Assembly (NCBI GenBank): GCA_963773655.1
Contig: CAVZBX010000005.1
Coordinates: forward strand, 372,001-436,000
Direction: 5' to 3'
Source of the DNA: DASSQJ01 sp963773655
Lineage (GTDB): Bacteria; Actinomycetota; Actinomycetes; Actinomycetales; Dermatophilaceae
DNA: 64,000 bases
Shown here: one piece after another, positions 1 to 7,123 of the stretch
Numbering within the stretch: the first letter of the stretch is position 1
How the letters are laid out: each line of letters begins with the position of its first letter
Program-made: the position numbers and the translations under genes
Notes under the pieces: generated by a model
Databases searched by the model: none
The model's input: only the letters and a program-made list of their open reading frames with translations
What the model was told of the DNA's origin: nothing

Positions 1-1
1 C

Positions 2-430
2 GGCTCCTACGCCATCGGGCAGGTCGGCATCGCCAGCCTCAACGCGGTGGCGTCGTACGTGATGATGCTGATCGTCGGCATCCCCTACGCGGCCGTGCTC
101 GCCGTCAGCGTCGGCCTCCTCGGGCTGATCCCCATGGTCGGCGCCACCCTCGGCGCCGCCATCGTCAGCGTCGTCGCGTTCTTCGACGAGCCCCGCAAGG
201 CGCTGATCGCGATCGTCTACTACGTCGTCTACCAGCAGGTCGAGAACTACGTCATCGCCCCGAGGGTGATGCAGCACACCGTCTCGGTGCCGGGCACCGT
301 CACGGTCGTCGCCGCCCTCGTCGGCGGCACCCTGCTCGGGGTGCTCGGGGCGCTGCTCGCCATCCCCGTGGCCGCCGGGCTGCTGCTCCTCTACGACGAG
401 GTGCTCGTCCCCCGCCAGCGCGAGGCGTAG
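2..430 (+). CDS. AI-2E family transporter, 3' end only
   Basis: This is the last 142 codons of a polytopic inner-membrane protein whose start lies before the window. The visible part has hydrophobic segments at about residues 18-58 and 95-130 of the fragment, with the loop FFDEPRKAL and the segment YQQVENYVIAPRVMQ between them. That QQVENYVI-P-(V/I)M pattern is the conserved signature of the AI-2E/UPF0118 (PerM/YdiK) family, followed by the usual small-residue-rich last helix. Members have been linked to autoinducer-2 export or to ion antiport, so the substrate cannot be named. It ends 9 bases before the convergent small zinc-ribbon gene. Confidence 0.85.
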   Translation, partial: GSYAIGQVGIASLNAVASYVMMLIVGIPYAAVLAVSVGLLGLIPMVGATLGAAIVSVVAFFDEPRKALIAIVYYVVYQQVENYVIAPRVMQHTVSVPGTVTVVAALVGGTLLGVLGALLAIPVAAGLLLLYDEVLVPRQREA

Positions 431-439
431 CCGGGGCCC

Positions 440-718
440 TCAGGGGCGGGCCGCGTGCCGGCCCTGCCAGCAGCGGGTGTGCCAGTGGCGGCGCTCGGAG
501 ACCCCGTGCACCCCCTCGGCCGGCCAGGCCACGACGTGCGGCGTGCCCGGCGCGATGCCCTGGTGGCAGCCCGGGCACCGGTACTCGCGCGCGGAGGTCG
601 CGCCGCTCAGCCGCCGCACGTGCCAGGGCCGTCCGCCCCACGACTCCGTCAGCACCTCCGAGGTCGCCGTGAGCGGTCGGTGCTCGAGGTCGCGGCGGCG
701 GCGGTTGCTGCGGGGCAC
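440..718 (-). CDS. Small zinc-ribbon protein (often annotated 'ATP/GTP-binding')
   Basis: A 92-aa basic protein starting at GTG 718 (VPRSNRRRRD). It carries a putative metal site: CPGC at about residues 50-53, then a histidine-rich stretch ending RRHWHTRCW. Short actinobacterial proteins of this type are usually labelled ATP/GTP-binding protein, but no P-loop is visible, so a structural zinc ribbon is the better description. Its start lies 16 bases downstream of the stop of the GcvT-family gene on the same strand, which suggests co-transcription. The codon pattern is typical of real genes here. Function is unknown. Confidence 0.6.
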   Translation of the reverse strand: MPRSNRRRRDLEHRPLTATSEVLTESWGGRPWHVRRLSGATSAREYRCPGCHQGIAPGTPHVVAWPAEGVHGVSERRHWHTRCWQGRHAARP

Positions 719-734
719 CGACCCATCCAACCAG

Positions 735-3209
735 TCAGGCGCGCACCCGCGCGGCCGTCGGGTCGTACGGCGGTCGGAGCGAGACCCGGGCCGGGTGGCG
801 GGTGCCGGCGACGTCGACCTGCCACGTCCCCGCCTCCAGCCACTCCCGGGTGACCCCGCCGTCGTGCTCGACACCGGCGAGACCGACGGCGGCACCGACG
901 GTCCAGCCGTACGAGCCCGAGCGCACGTCGCCGACCGCGCTGCCGTCGCGGAGCAGGACCTCGCCGTGGAAGAGCAGCGGCTCCGGGTCCTCGAGGACCA
1001 CCGAGACGATCCGGTGGCGCGGGGCCCCCCGCTCCCTCGCGACGAGCGTGGCGTCCCGACCGACGAAACCGCCGGGCTTGTCGAGCGCGACCGCGAAGCC
1101 CAGCCCGGCGGCCCAGACGTCGTCGGTGTTGTCGAGGTCGTGCCCGTGGTCGCGGTAGCCCTTCTCCAGCCGCAGGCTCGACAGCGCGGTGAGGCCCACC
1201 GGCCGGATGCCGTGCCGCTCCCCGTCGCGCAGGAGCGCGTCCCAGACGCGACCGGCGGCGGCCGCCGGCACGTACAGCTCCCAGCCGAGCTCTCCCACGT
1301 AGGTGACGCGGACGGCGAGCGCCGCTGCGCCGGCGACGAGCACCCGCTGCACCCCCCGGAAGGCGAACGCCTCGCCGGACCAGTCGGTTTCGGGCGCCAG
1401 CGCGGCGAGGACGGCGCGCGACGAGGGTCCCTGCACCGAGAGCAGGGCGAGCTCCTCGGTGACGTCGGTGACGCCCGCGTCGGCGTCGCCGAGGCCGCGC
1501 CGCAGCATCCCGAGCACCTGGGCGTGCGCGGTGTCGGAGGCCACGACGAGGAAGTCGTCGGCCGCGAGCCGGGTGACCGTGAGGTCGGCGTCGACGCCAC
1601 CGTCCTCGCCGAGCCACTGGGTGTAGGTGATCCGGCCGTCCACCTCGGCGACGGCGCCCGCGCTCAGCCGCTCGAGCACGACGGCGGCGTCCGGGCCGCG
1701 CACGGACAGCTTCGCCATGAACGACATGTCCAGCACCCCCACCGCCTCGCGGACGGCGCGGTGCTCTTCCTCCCAGTGCCGCCACCACGGGGCCCGGCCC
1801 CAGCCCGGCTCCGCCGTCGGTGACTCCCCCGGGCCGGCGTACCACGCGGGCGACTCCCACCCGGAGACGTCGCGCAGGAAGCCGCCCGCCGCGACCACAC
1901 GGTCGTGGACCGGGGAGCGGAACACCCCGCGTGAGGAGGACAGCTGGGTCCCCGGTGGGTGGGCGGCGTACACGGTGCCCAGCACCTCGGCGGTGCGCTC
2001 GGCGCGGTGGCGGGGGTCCAGTCGCCACGGGCGGAAACGGGCGACGTCGATGCCGGTGACGTCCTGGTCGGGCCGGCCGGTGACGACCCAGTGCGCCACC
2101 AGCCGGCCGATGCCTCCGGCCGACAGGACCCCGACCGAGTTCATCCCGGCCGCGACGAAGTAGCCGAGGACCCCCGGCGCCTCGCCCACCGCCGGCGACA
2201 GGTCGGGGGTGAAGGACTCGGGGCCGCAGAAGAACGTGCGGATGCCCGCGGTCTCCACGACGGGCACGCGCGCCATCGCGGTCTCGAGGAAGGGCGCCAT
2301 CCGCTCCCAGTCCGGGGGGATCGTGCCGAACGAGAAGTCCCGCGGGACGCCGTCGACGTGCCACGCGGCCGCGACCGGCTCGAAGAGCCCGACCATGAGC
2401 CCGCCGCCCTCCTCGCGGTAGTAGCCGTACGACGCCGGGTCCTCGAAGACCGGTGCGTCCGGGCTGACCCCCTCGATGGGCTCGGTGACGAGGTAGTAGT
2501 GCTCGGCGGCCTGGTTGGGCACGACGACCCCGGTGTCCTCGGCGAGCTCGCGCGCCCACATGCCCGCGCAGTTGACGACCACCTCGCACTCGACGTCGCC
2601 GTGGTCGGTGCGGACCCCGGTCACCTGCTCGACGGCACCCTTCGGCCGGGTGCGGACCCCGGTGACCGACACCCCCTCGACCACCCGCACCCCCAGGTCG
2701 CGGGCCCCCCGGGTCAGGGACATCGTGAGGTCGACCGGGTTGACCCGTCCGTCGCCCGGCACGTGGAAGCCGCCGAGCAGGTCCTCGGTGCGGGCGAGCG
2801 GGAACAGCTCGCCCATCTCCCGTGGCGAGACCTCCTCCACCTCGAGGCCCAGCCGACGCTGGAACACCGCCACCCGGCGGTACTCCTCGAGCCGATCGGG
2901 GTCGGCGGCCGCCTCCACCAGCCCGACGGGCCGGAACCCGGTCGCCATCCCGGTCTCGGCCTCGAGGCGGCCGTAGAGGTCGCGCGAGTACAGGCGCATG
3001 CGGGTGCTCGTCTCGCTGAAGGAGCCGAAGCACGTCATCAGCCCCGCCGCGTGCCAGGTGGTACCGGAGGTGAGCCGGTCCCGTTCGAGGAGCAGCACGT
3101 CGCTCTCGCCCGCGTGCGCGAGGTGGTAGGCGACCGAGGCCCCGATGACGCCACCCCCGACGACGACCACCCGGGCCCGGTCGGGCAGTGACGGTCCGGA
3201 TGCACTCAC
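735..3209 (-). CDS. FAD-dependent oxidoreductase/GcvT fusion (dimethylglycine or sarcosine dehydrogenase-like)
   Basis: An 824-aa two-domain protein. Residues about 12-380 form a DAO-type FAD fold with the dinucleotide motif GGGVIGA at 18-24. The SGTTWHAAGL segment places His53 where dimethylglycine and sarcosine dehydrogenases attach FAD covalently. Residues about 430-815 are an aminomethyltransferase (GcvT) module with the characteristic ELGWELYVP, GLTALSSLRLEKGYR and C-terminal GCV_T-C regions. The family oxidatively demethylates N-methylglycines and passes the C1 unit to tetrahydrofolate. glyA lies further along the same strand, but a link is inference. The GTG start at 3209 has no Shine-Dalgarno and sits 6 bases after TAGGGT, so the message is probably leaderless. 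Exact substrate is not determinable. Confidence 0.85.
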   Translation of the reverse strand: MSASGPSLPDRARVVVVGGGVIGASVAYHLAHAGESDVLLLERDRLTSGTTWHAAGLMTCFGSFSETSTRMRLYSRDLYGRLEAETGMATGFRPVGLVEAAADPDRLEEYRRVAVFQRRLGLEVEEVSPREMGELFPLARTEDLLGGFHVPGDGRVNPVDLTMSLTRGARDLGVRVVEGVSVTGVRTRPKGAVEQVTGVRTDHGDVECEVVVNCAGMWARELAEDTGVVVPNQAAEHYYLVTEPIEGVSPDAPVFEDPASYGYYREEGGGLMVGLFEPVAAAWHVDGVPRDFSFGTIPPDWERMAPFLETAMARVPVVETAGIRTFFCGPESFTPDLSPAVGEAPGVLGYFVAAGMNSVGVLSAGGIGRLVAHWVVTGRPDQDVTGIDVARFRPWRLDPRHRAERTAEVLGTVYAAHPPGTQLSSSRGVFRSPVHDRVVAAGGFLRDVSGWESPAWYAGPGESPTAEPGWGRAPWWRHWEEEHRAVREAVGVLDMSFMAKLSVRGPDAAVVLERLSAGAVAEVDGRITYTQWLGEDGGVDADLTVTRLAADDFLVVASDTAHAQVLGMLRRGLGDADAGVTDVTEELALLSVQGPSSRAVLAALAPETDWSGEAFAFRGVQRVLVAGAAALAVRVTYVGELGWELYVPAAAAGRVWDALLRDGERHGIRPVGLTALSSLRLEKGYRDHGHDLDNTDDVWAAGLGFAVALDKPGGFVGRDATLVARERGAPRHRIVSVVLEDPEPLLFHGEVLLRDGSAVGDVRSGSYGWTVGAAVGLAGVEHDGGVTREWLEAGTWQVDVAGTRHPARVSLRPPYDPTAARVRA

Positions 3210-3215
3210 GGGCGC

Positions 3216-3221
3216 ACCCTA
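3216..3221 (-). promoter_or_regulatory. Leaderless -10 box TAGGGT for the GcvT-family gene
   Basis: Reading on the minus strand, TAGGGT is followed by six bases (GCGCCC) and then the GTG start. A TANNNT hexamer 6-8 bases before a start codon with no ribosome-binding site is the usual actinobacterial leaderless arrangement. Confidence 0.55.
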
Positions 3222-3273
3222 CTGTCGGCGCGGGCGTCGGCGCTCGCGCCGCCCGGGCGGCTGGGCTCCGGGG

Positions 3274-5052
3274 TCAGCCGTAGTGGCGGAAGCCGCGGCC
3301 GGTCTTGCGGCCCAGGTAGCCCGCGGTCACCAGGTGCTCGAGCAGTGGGGCCGGCGCGAAGCCGGGCTCCCGGAACTCGGTGTACAGCTCGCGCTCGATG
3401 GCGAGGGACACGTCGAGGCCCACGACGTCGAGCAGCTCGAAGGGCCCCATCGGCAGGCTGCACCCGGTCTTCATCGCGGTGTCGATCTCGTCGGCGCCGG
3501 CGTAGTTCCCCTCGAGCATCTTGACGGCGTCGTTGAGGTACGGGAAGAGCAGCGCGTTGACGATGAAGCCGGAGCGGTCGCCGCACGTGACGCCGACCTT
3601 GCCGATCCTGCCGACGAGGTCCTGCACGGTCGCCAGCACGTCGGGCGCCGTGGAGACGGTGTGGACGACCTCGACCAGCTTCATCACCTGGGCCGGGTTG
3701 AAGAAGTGCATCCCGATGACGTCCCGCGGCCGCGAGGTGACCTTGGCGCAGTCGATGATCGGCAGCGACGACGTCGTCGTCGCGAGGATGGCTCCGTCCT
3801 TGCAGATGCTGTCGAGGTCGCGGAAGAGCTCCTGCTTGACGGCCAGGTCCTCGGCGATCGCCTCGACGACGAGGTCGGCGTCGGCCAGGTCGAAGCGCGA
3901 GGTCGCCCCGTGCAACCGGCCGAGCACCGCCTCGGCGTCCGCCGCGGTCATCCGGCCCTTCTCGACCGCCCGGGCGGTGCTCTTGGCGACCGCCGCCCGC
4001 ACCCCCTGCACCTTGTCCGCCGAGCGCGCGACGTAGGTGACGTCGTAACCCGCCTTGGCAAAGACCTCGATGATGCCGGTGGCCATGGTGCCGGAGCCCA
4101 CGACGCCGACCGTGGTCACCGGCCGCAGCGCCACGCCCTCGGGCACGGACCCGTCCGGGGTCTGCGCGTCGGGGACGACCTCGGGCGACCCCGGCCCGGC
4201 GTAGGTGTAGAAGCCGCGGCCGGACTTGCGGCCCAGCAGCCCCGCACTCACCATCTGCTTGAGGATCGGGCTCGGCGCGTGCAGCCGGTCGCGACCCTGC
4301 CGGTACATCGTGTCGAGGATCTCGTAGGCGGTGTCGAGGCCGATCAGGTCGAGCAGCTGCAGCGGACCCATGGGGTAGCCGCAGCCGAAGCGCATCGCGG
4401 CGTCGAGGTCCTCACGGGTGGCGTAGCGGCTCTCGTACATCGACACCGCGTGGTTGAGGTAGCCGAAGAGCAGCGCGTTGGCGATGAAGCCCGCCCGGTC
4501 ACCGACGACCACCGGCGTCTTGCCGAGGCGCTCGGCGATCGCCTTGACGTCCTCGAGCACGTCGTCGGCGGTGACCACGGTGCGGATGACCTCGACGAAC
4601 TGGAGGACCGGGGCCGGGTTGAAGAAGTGCATGCCGACGACCCGCTTGGGGTTGGAGGTGGCCACCGCGATCTCGGTGACCGGCAGCGACGAGGTGTTCG
4701 TGGCGAGGACGGCGTCCGGGGAGACGATCGCATCCAGCCGGCCGAGCACCTCCTTCTTCAGGTCCAGGTGCTCGGGGACGGCCTCGATGACCAGCTGACA
4801 GTCCTCGAGGTCCTCGAGGTCGAGGGTGTAGCGCACGCGCGCGTGGAGGGCGTCGTGCTCCTCCTGTGTCATCTTCCCCCGGGCCAGTGCGCGGCCGGAG
4901 CTGCCGGCCAGGACCTCCCGGCCGTGCTCGAGGCCGGCCTCGTCGGCGTCGACCGCGACCACGTCGATGCCGTTGCGGGCGAACACCTCCACGATCCCCG
5001 CACCCATCGTCCCGAGTCCGATCACACCCACGGTGGTGACATCACGCGCCAT
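3274..5052 (-). CDS. Tandem 3-hydroxyacyl-CoA dehydrogenase (two fused copies)
   Basis: A 592-aa protein made of two homologous halves of about 290 residues, each resembling a complete FadB2/Hbd-type 3-hydroxyacyl-CoA dehydrogenase. The first half begins VGVIGLGTMGAGI and the second VGVVGSGTMATGI, both NAD-binding Rossmann starts. Each half has the active-site segment MHFFNPA and ends with a GRKSGRGFY/GRKTGRGFR motif. The family interconverts (S)-3-hydroxyacyl-CoA and 3-ketoacyl-CoA in beta-oxidation or C4-CoA metabolism. Start ATG 5052 is chosen over an in-frame ATG at 5076 because GGAAGGA lies 8 bases before it. Both catalytic halves look intact, so this is an internal duplication and not a hydratase fusion. 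The nearby meaA gene suggests a shared acyl-CoA role, which is inference. Confidence 0.9.
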   Translation of the reverse strand: MARDVTTVGVIGLGTMGAGIVEVFARNGIDVVAVDADEAGLEHGREVLAGSSGRALARGKMTQEEHDALHARVRYTLDLEDLEDCQLVIEAVPEHLDLKKEVLGRLDAIVSPDAVLATNTSSLPVTEIAVATSNPKRVVGMHFFNPAPVLQFVEVIRTVVTADDVLEDVKAIAERLGKTPVVVGDRAGFIANALLFGYLNHAVSMYESRYATREDLDAAMRFGCGYPMGPLQLLDLIGLDTAYEILDTMYRQGRDRLHAPSPILKQMVSAGLLGRKSGRGFYTYAGPGSPEVVPDAQTPDGSVPEGVALRPVTTVGVVGSGTMATGIIEVFAKAGYDVTYVARSADKVQGVRAAVAKSTARAVEKGRMTAADAEAVLGRLHGATSRFDLADADLVVEAIAEDLAVKQELFRDLDSICKDGAILATTTSSLPIIDCAKVTSRPRDVIGMHFFNPAQVMKLVEVVHTVSTAPDVLATVQDLVGRIGKVGVTCGDRSGFIVNALLFPYLNDAVKMLEGNYAGADEIDTAMKTGCSLPMGPFELLDVVGLDVSLAIERELYTEFREPGFAPAPLLEHLVTAGYLGRKTGRGFRHYG

Positions 5053-5142
5053 GGCCGCGATCCTTCCAGAGGGCACCGGGCCCCACGAGGTGGTGGCGGC
5101 GTGACGCTCCTTACCCCGGCCCCGGGCGGCGCGTGGGCGGGG

Positions 5143-5562
5143 TCACCAGTCGACGCCGCTGGCCACGAGGTCCGCCTCGAGGTGCAGGCGCGCGTGGCTG
5201 CTCAGCGGCGGCAGGCCCCGTGGGGCCGGCACCTCGGCGTGCTCGCAGAGCTCGAGGAGCACCCGGTCGTAGGCGGCGAGCGCGGCCGCGATCCGCGCGG
5301 CGCGGTGCGGCTGCCGGTCGCCCTCGATGCGGCGGACCTCGGCGGCGAGCCGGCGCAGCTCCAGGGCGAGGAGCACCGGCGGCACCGGTTCGGCGGGAGG
5401 GCGGCGCCGCAGGGTGCGCCGCAGCCGTGTCGCGCCCCGCACCAGGGGGCGAAGGGGACGTGGCACCCGTCCCTCCGACAGCCACCGCAGCGCCTCCACC
5501 TGCGCCACGCACACCGCCCACGGCGTGACGACGACCAGCACCGCCCACAGCGCCGCCCTCAT
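5143..5562 (-). CDS. Conserved hypothetical protein with one N-terminal membrane segment
   Basis: 139 aa starting at ATG 5562, which is preceded by GAGGTGAG; an in-frame TTG at 5583 is less likely. Residues about 1-22 (ALWAVLVVVTPWAVCVAQVE) form a hydrophobic helix or signal anchor. They are followed by an Arg-rich region and a predicted alpha-helical region rich in Ala, Leu and Glu. No enzymatic motif is recognisable. It is divergent from nucS with about 92 bases between the starts, so both promoters must lie in that gap. Its function is unknown. Confidence 0.65.
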   Translation of the reverse strand: MRAALWAVLVVVTPWAVCVAQVEALRWLSEGRVPRPLRPLVRGATRLRRTLRRRPPAEPVPPVLLALELRRLAAEVRRIEGDRQPHRAARIAAALAAYDRVLLELCEHAEVPAPRGLPPLSSHARLHLEADLVASGVDW

Positions 5563-5640
5563 CGGCCTCACCTCGCGTCTCAAGTGTGCGTCGCCGGACC
5601 GGGCACGGCAACCGGTCCGACCGAGGTCGCGACCCGCCGG

Positions 5641-5646
5641 TAGGGT
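5641..5646 (+). promoter_or_regulatory. Leaderless -10 box TAGGGT for nucS
   Basis: TAGGGT ends 8 bases before the GTG of nucS, and no purine-rich ribosome-binding site is present in between. This supports the GTG at 5655 over the upstream in-frame start. Confidence 0.5.
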
Positions 5647-5654
5647 GTCGGCTC

Positions 5655-6350
5655 GTGCGGATGGTCATCGCGACGTGCAGCGTCGACTACGACGGCCGGC
5701 TCACCGCCCACCTCCCCCTCGCCACCCGCCTGCTGCTCGTCAAGGCCGACGGCTCGGTGCTGGTGCACTCCGACGGCGGCTCGTACAAGCCGCTGAACTG
5801 GATGTCGCCCCCGTGCGCGATGGCGGAGGTGGCACCGGACGAGGCCGAGGCCGCCGACGGCGTCACCGCGGTGTGGGTGGTCCAGCACGCCAGGTCCGAG
5901 GACCGGTTGCGGGTGCGGCTGCACGAGGTGCACCACGACACCTCGCACGAGCTGGGGGTGGATCCCGGACTGGTCAAGGACGGCGTCGAGGCCCACCTCC
6001 AGCGGCTGCTCGCCGAGCACATCACCACGCTCGGGGACGGGTGGACGCTCTCCCGCCGCGAGTACATGACCGCCATCGGGCCGGTCGACATCCTCTGTCG
6101 CGACGCCGACGGCCGGTACGTGGCGGTCGAGATCAAGCGGCGTGGGGAGATCGACGGCGTGGAGCAGCTCACCCGCTACCTCGAGCTGATGAACCGCGAC
6201 CCGCACCTCGCGCCGGTCACCGGGATCTTCGCCGCGCAGGTCATCAAGCCCCAGGCGCGCACCCTCGCCGAGGACCGAGGCATCCGGTGCGTCGTCCTCG
6301 ACTACGACGCCCTGCGGGGGACCGACGACACCGAGCACCGGCTCTTCTGA
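5655..6350 (+). CDS. nucS: Endonuclease NucS/EndoMS (mismatch-specific)
   Basis: A 231-aa protein that matches the family length. NucS replaces MutS/MutL in Actinobacteria and many archaea, cutting both strands at G-T, G-G and T-T mismatches. The N-terminal DNA-binding/dimerisation half begins MRMVIATCSVDY. The C-terminal RecB-like nuclease has D145 (GPVDILCRD), E159 and K161 (VAVEIKRRG) and Q171 (EQLTRYLELM), a complete D-ExK-Q active site. The last residues HRLF resemble the short terminal motif used to bind the sliding clamp. The reading frame is open further upstream, but GTG 5655 fits both the family N-terminus and the leaderless promoter. Confidence 0.95.
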   Translation: MRMVIATCSVDYDGRLTAHLPLATRLLLVKADGSVLVHSDGGSYKPLNWMSPPCAMAEVAPDEAEAADGVTAVWVVQHARSEDRLRVRLHEVHHDTSHELGVDPGLVKDGVEAHLQRLLAEHITTLGDGWTLSRREYMTAIGPVDILCRDADGRYVAVEIKRRGEIDGVEQLTRYLELMNRDPHLAPVTGIFAAQVIKPQARTLAEDRGIRCVVLDYDALRGTDDTEHRLF

Positions 6351-6522
6351 CCCGCTCGCGCCCGCACCGGCGGCGCCGGGCGGGGCGTCTGACCCGGGGC
6401 CGTAGGGGGAGGGCGCGTGGACCGCCGGGACGGGGTGCACCGGAATGACCCGCCCGCAGCGAGGGTTGCACGCAGAGGCGCCCACGAGGCGCCGCCCCGT
6501 TCTCCCGGATCGAAAGGACACC

Positions 6523-7068
6523 ATGACCAGCACGACCGGCAGCACGCAGAAGGTCGCCTTCCTCGTCGCGATGGAGGGTATCGAGCAGGTGGAGCTCACC
6601 GAGCCCTGGAAGGCCGTCGAGGAGTCGGGGCGCACCCCCGTCCTCGTCTCGACCGAGCAGGGCAGGGTGCAGGCGTTCAACCACCTCGACAAGGCCGACA
6701 CCTTCGAGGTCGACGTCACCGTGGCCGAGGCCGAGGTCGGCGACTACGCCGCGCTGGTCCTGCCCGGTGGCGTGGCCAACCCCGACAACCTGCGCACCGA
6801 CACCGATGCCGTCTCCTTCGTCCGCACCTTCGTCGAGTCCGGGAAGCCGGTGGCCGCGATCTGCCACGCGCCGTGGACCCTCGCCGAGGCCGACGTCGTT
6901 CGCGAGCGCACGCTCACCTCCTGGCCGAGCCTGCAGACCGACCTGCGCAATGCCGGCGCCACGTGGGAGGACCGCGAGCTCGTCGTCGACGACAACCTCA
7001 TCACCAGCCGCAAGCCGGACGACCTCCCGGCGTTCAGCAAGGCCCTCGTGGAGGCCCTCGGCAGCTGA
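6523..7068 (+). CDS. PfpI/DJ-1 family (YhbO-like) protein
   Basis: A 181-aa single-domain class I glutamine-amidotransferase-like protein of the PfpI subgroup. Visible landmarks are FLVAMEGIEQVELTEPW near the N-terminus, ALVLPGGVANPDNLR and the nucleophile elbow AICHAPW, where the Cys is the catalytic residue and the following His its partner. Members act as stress-related deglycases, chaperones or hydrolases; which applies here is unknown. The start at ATG 6523 is supported by AAAGGA 6513-6518, rejecting the longer frame from 6445. It stands alone and ends at a strong hairpin shared with convergent meaA. Confidence 0.9.
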   Translation: MTSTTGSTQKVAFLVAMEGIEQVELTEPWKAVEESGRTPVLVSTEQGRVQAFNHLDKADTFEVDVTVAEAEVGDYAALVLPGGVANPDNLRTDTDAVSFVRTFVESGKPVAAICHAPWTLAEADVVRERTLTSWPSLQTDLRNAGATWEDRELVVDDNLITSRKPDDLPAFSKALVEALGS

Positions 7069-7085
7069 GCCGCCCCTCCCCCGTC

Positions 7086-7116
7086 GGCGCCCGCCCGGAG
7101 CCTCCGGGCGGGCGCC
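7086..7116. terminator. Bidirectional hairpin terminator between the PfpI gene and meaA
   Basis: A perfect 14-bp stem (7086-7099 with 7103-7116) around a 3-base loop, extremely G+C-rich, lies between two convergent stop codons. It has no U tract, as is common in high-GC actinomycetes. Confidence 0.75.
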
Positions 7117-7123
7117 GCGCACG

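Noticed and set aside
1959..3191. Long plus-strand open frame opposite the GcvT-family gene
   Set aside because: It is an antisense shadow caused by high GC: no domain, histidine- and arginine-rich composition, no ribosome-binding site.
3145..5643. 832-codon plus-strand frame
   Set aside because: Lies opposite the tandem dehydrogenase and the small membrane gene, which have clear homology. Composition is typical of a reverse-frame artefact.
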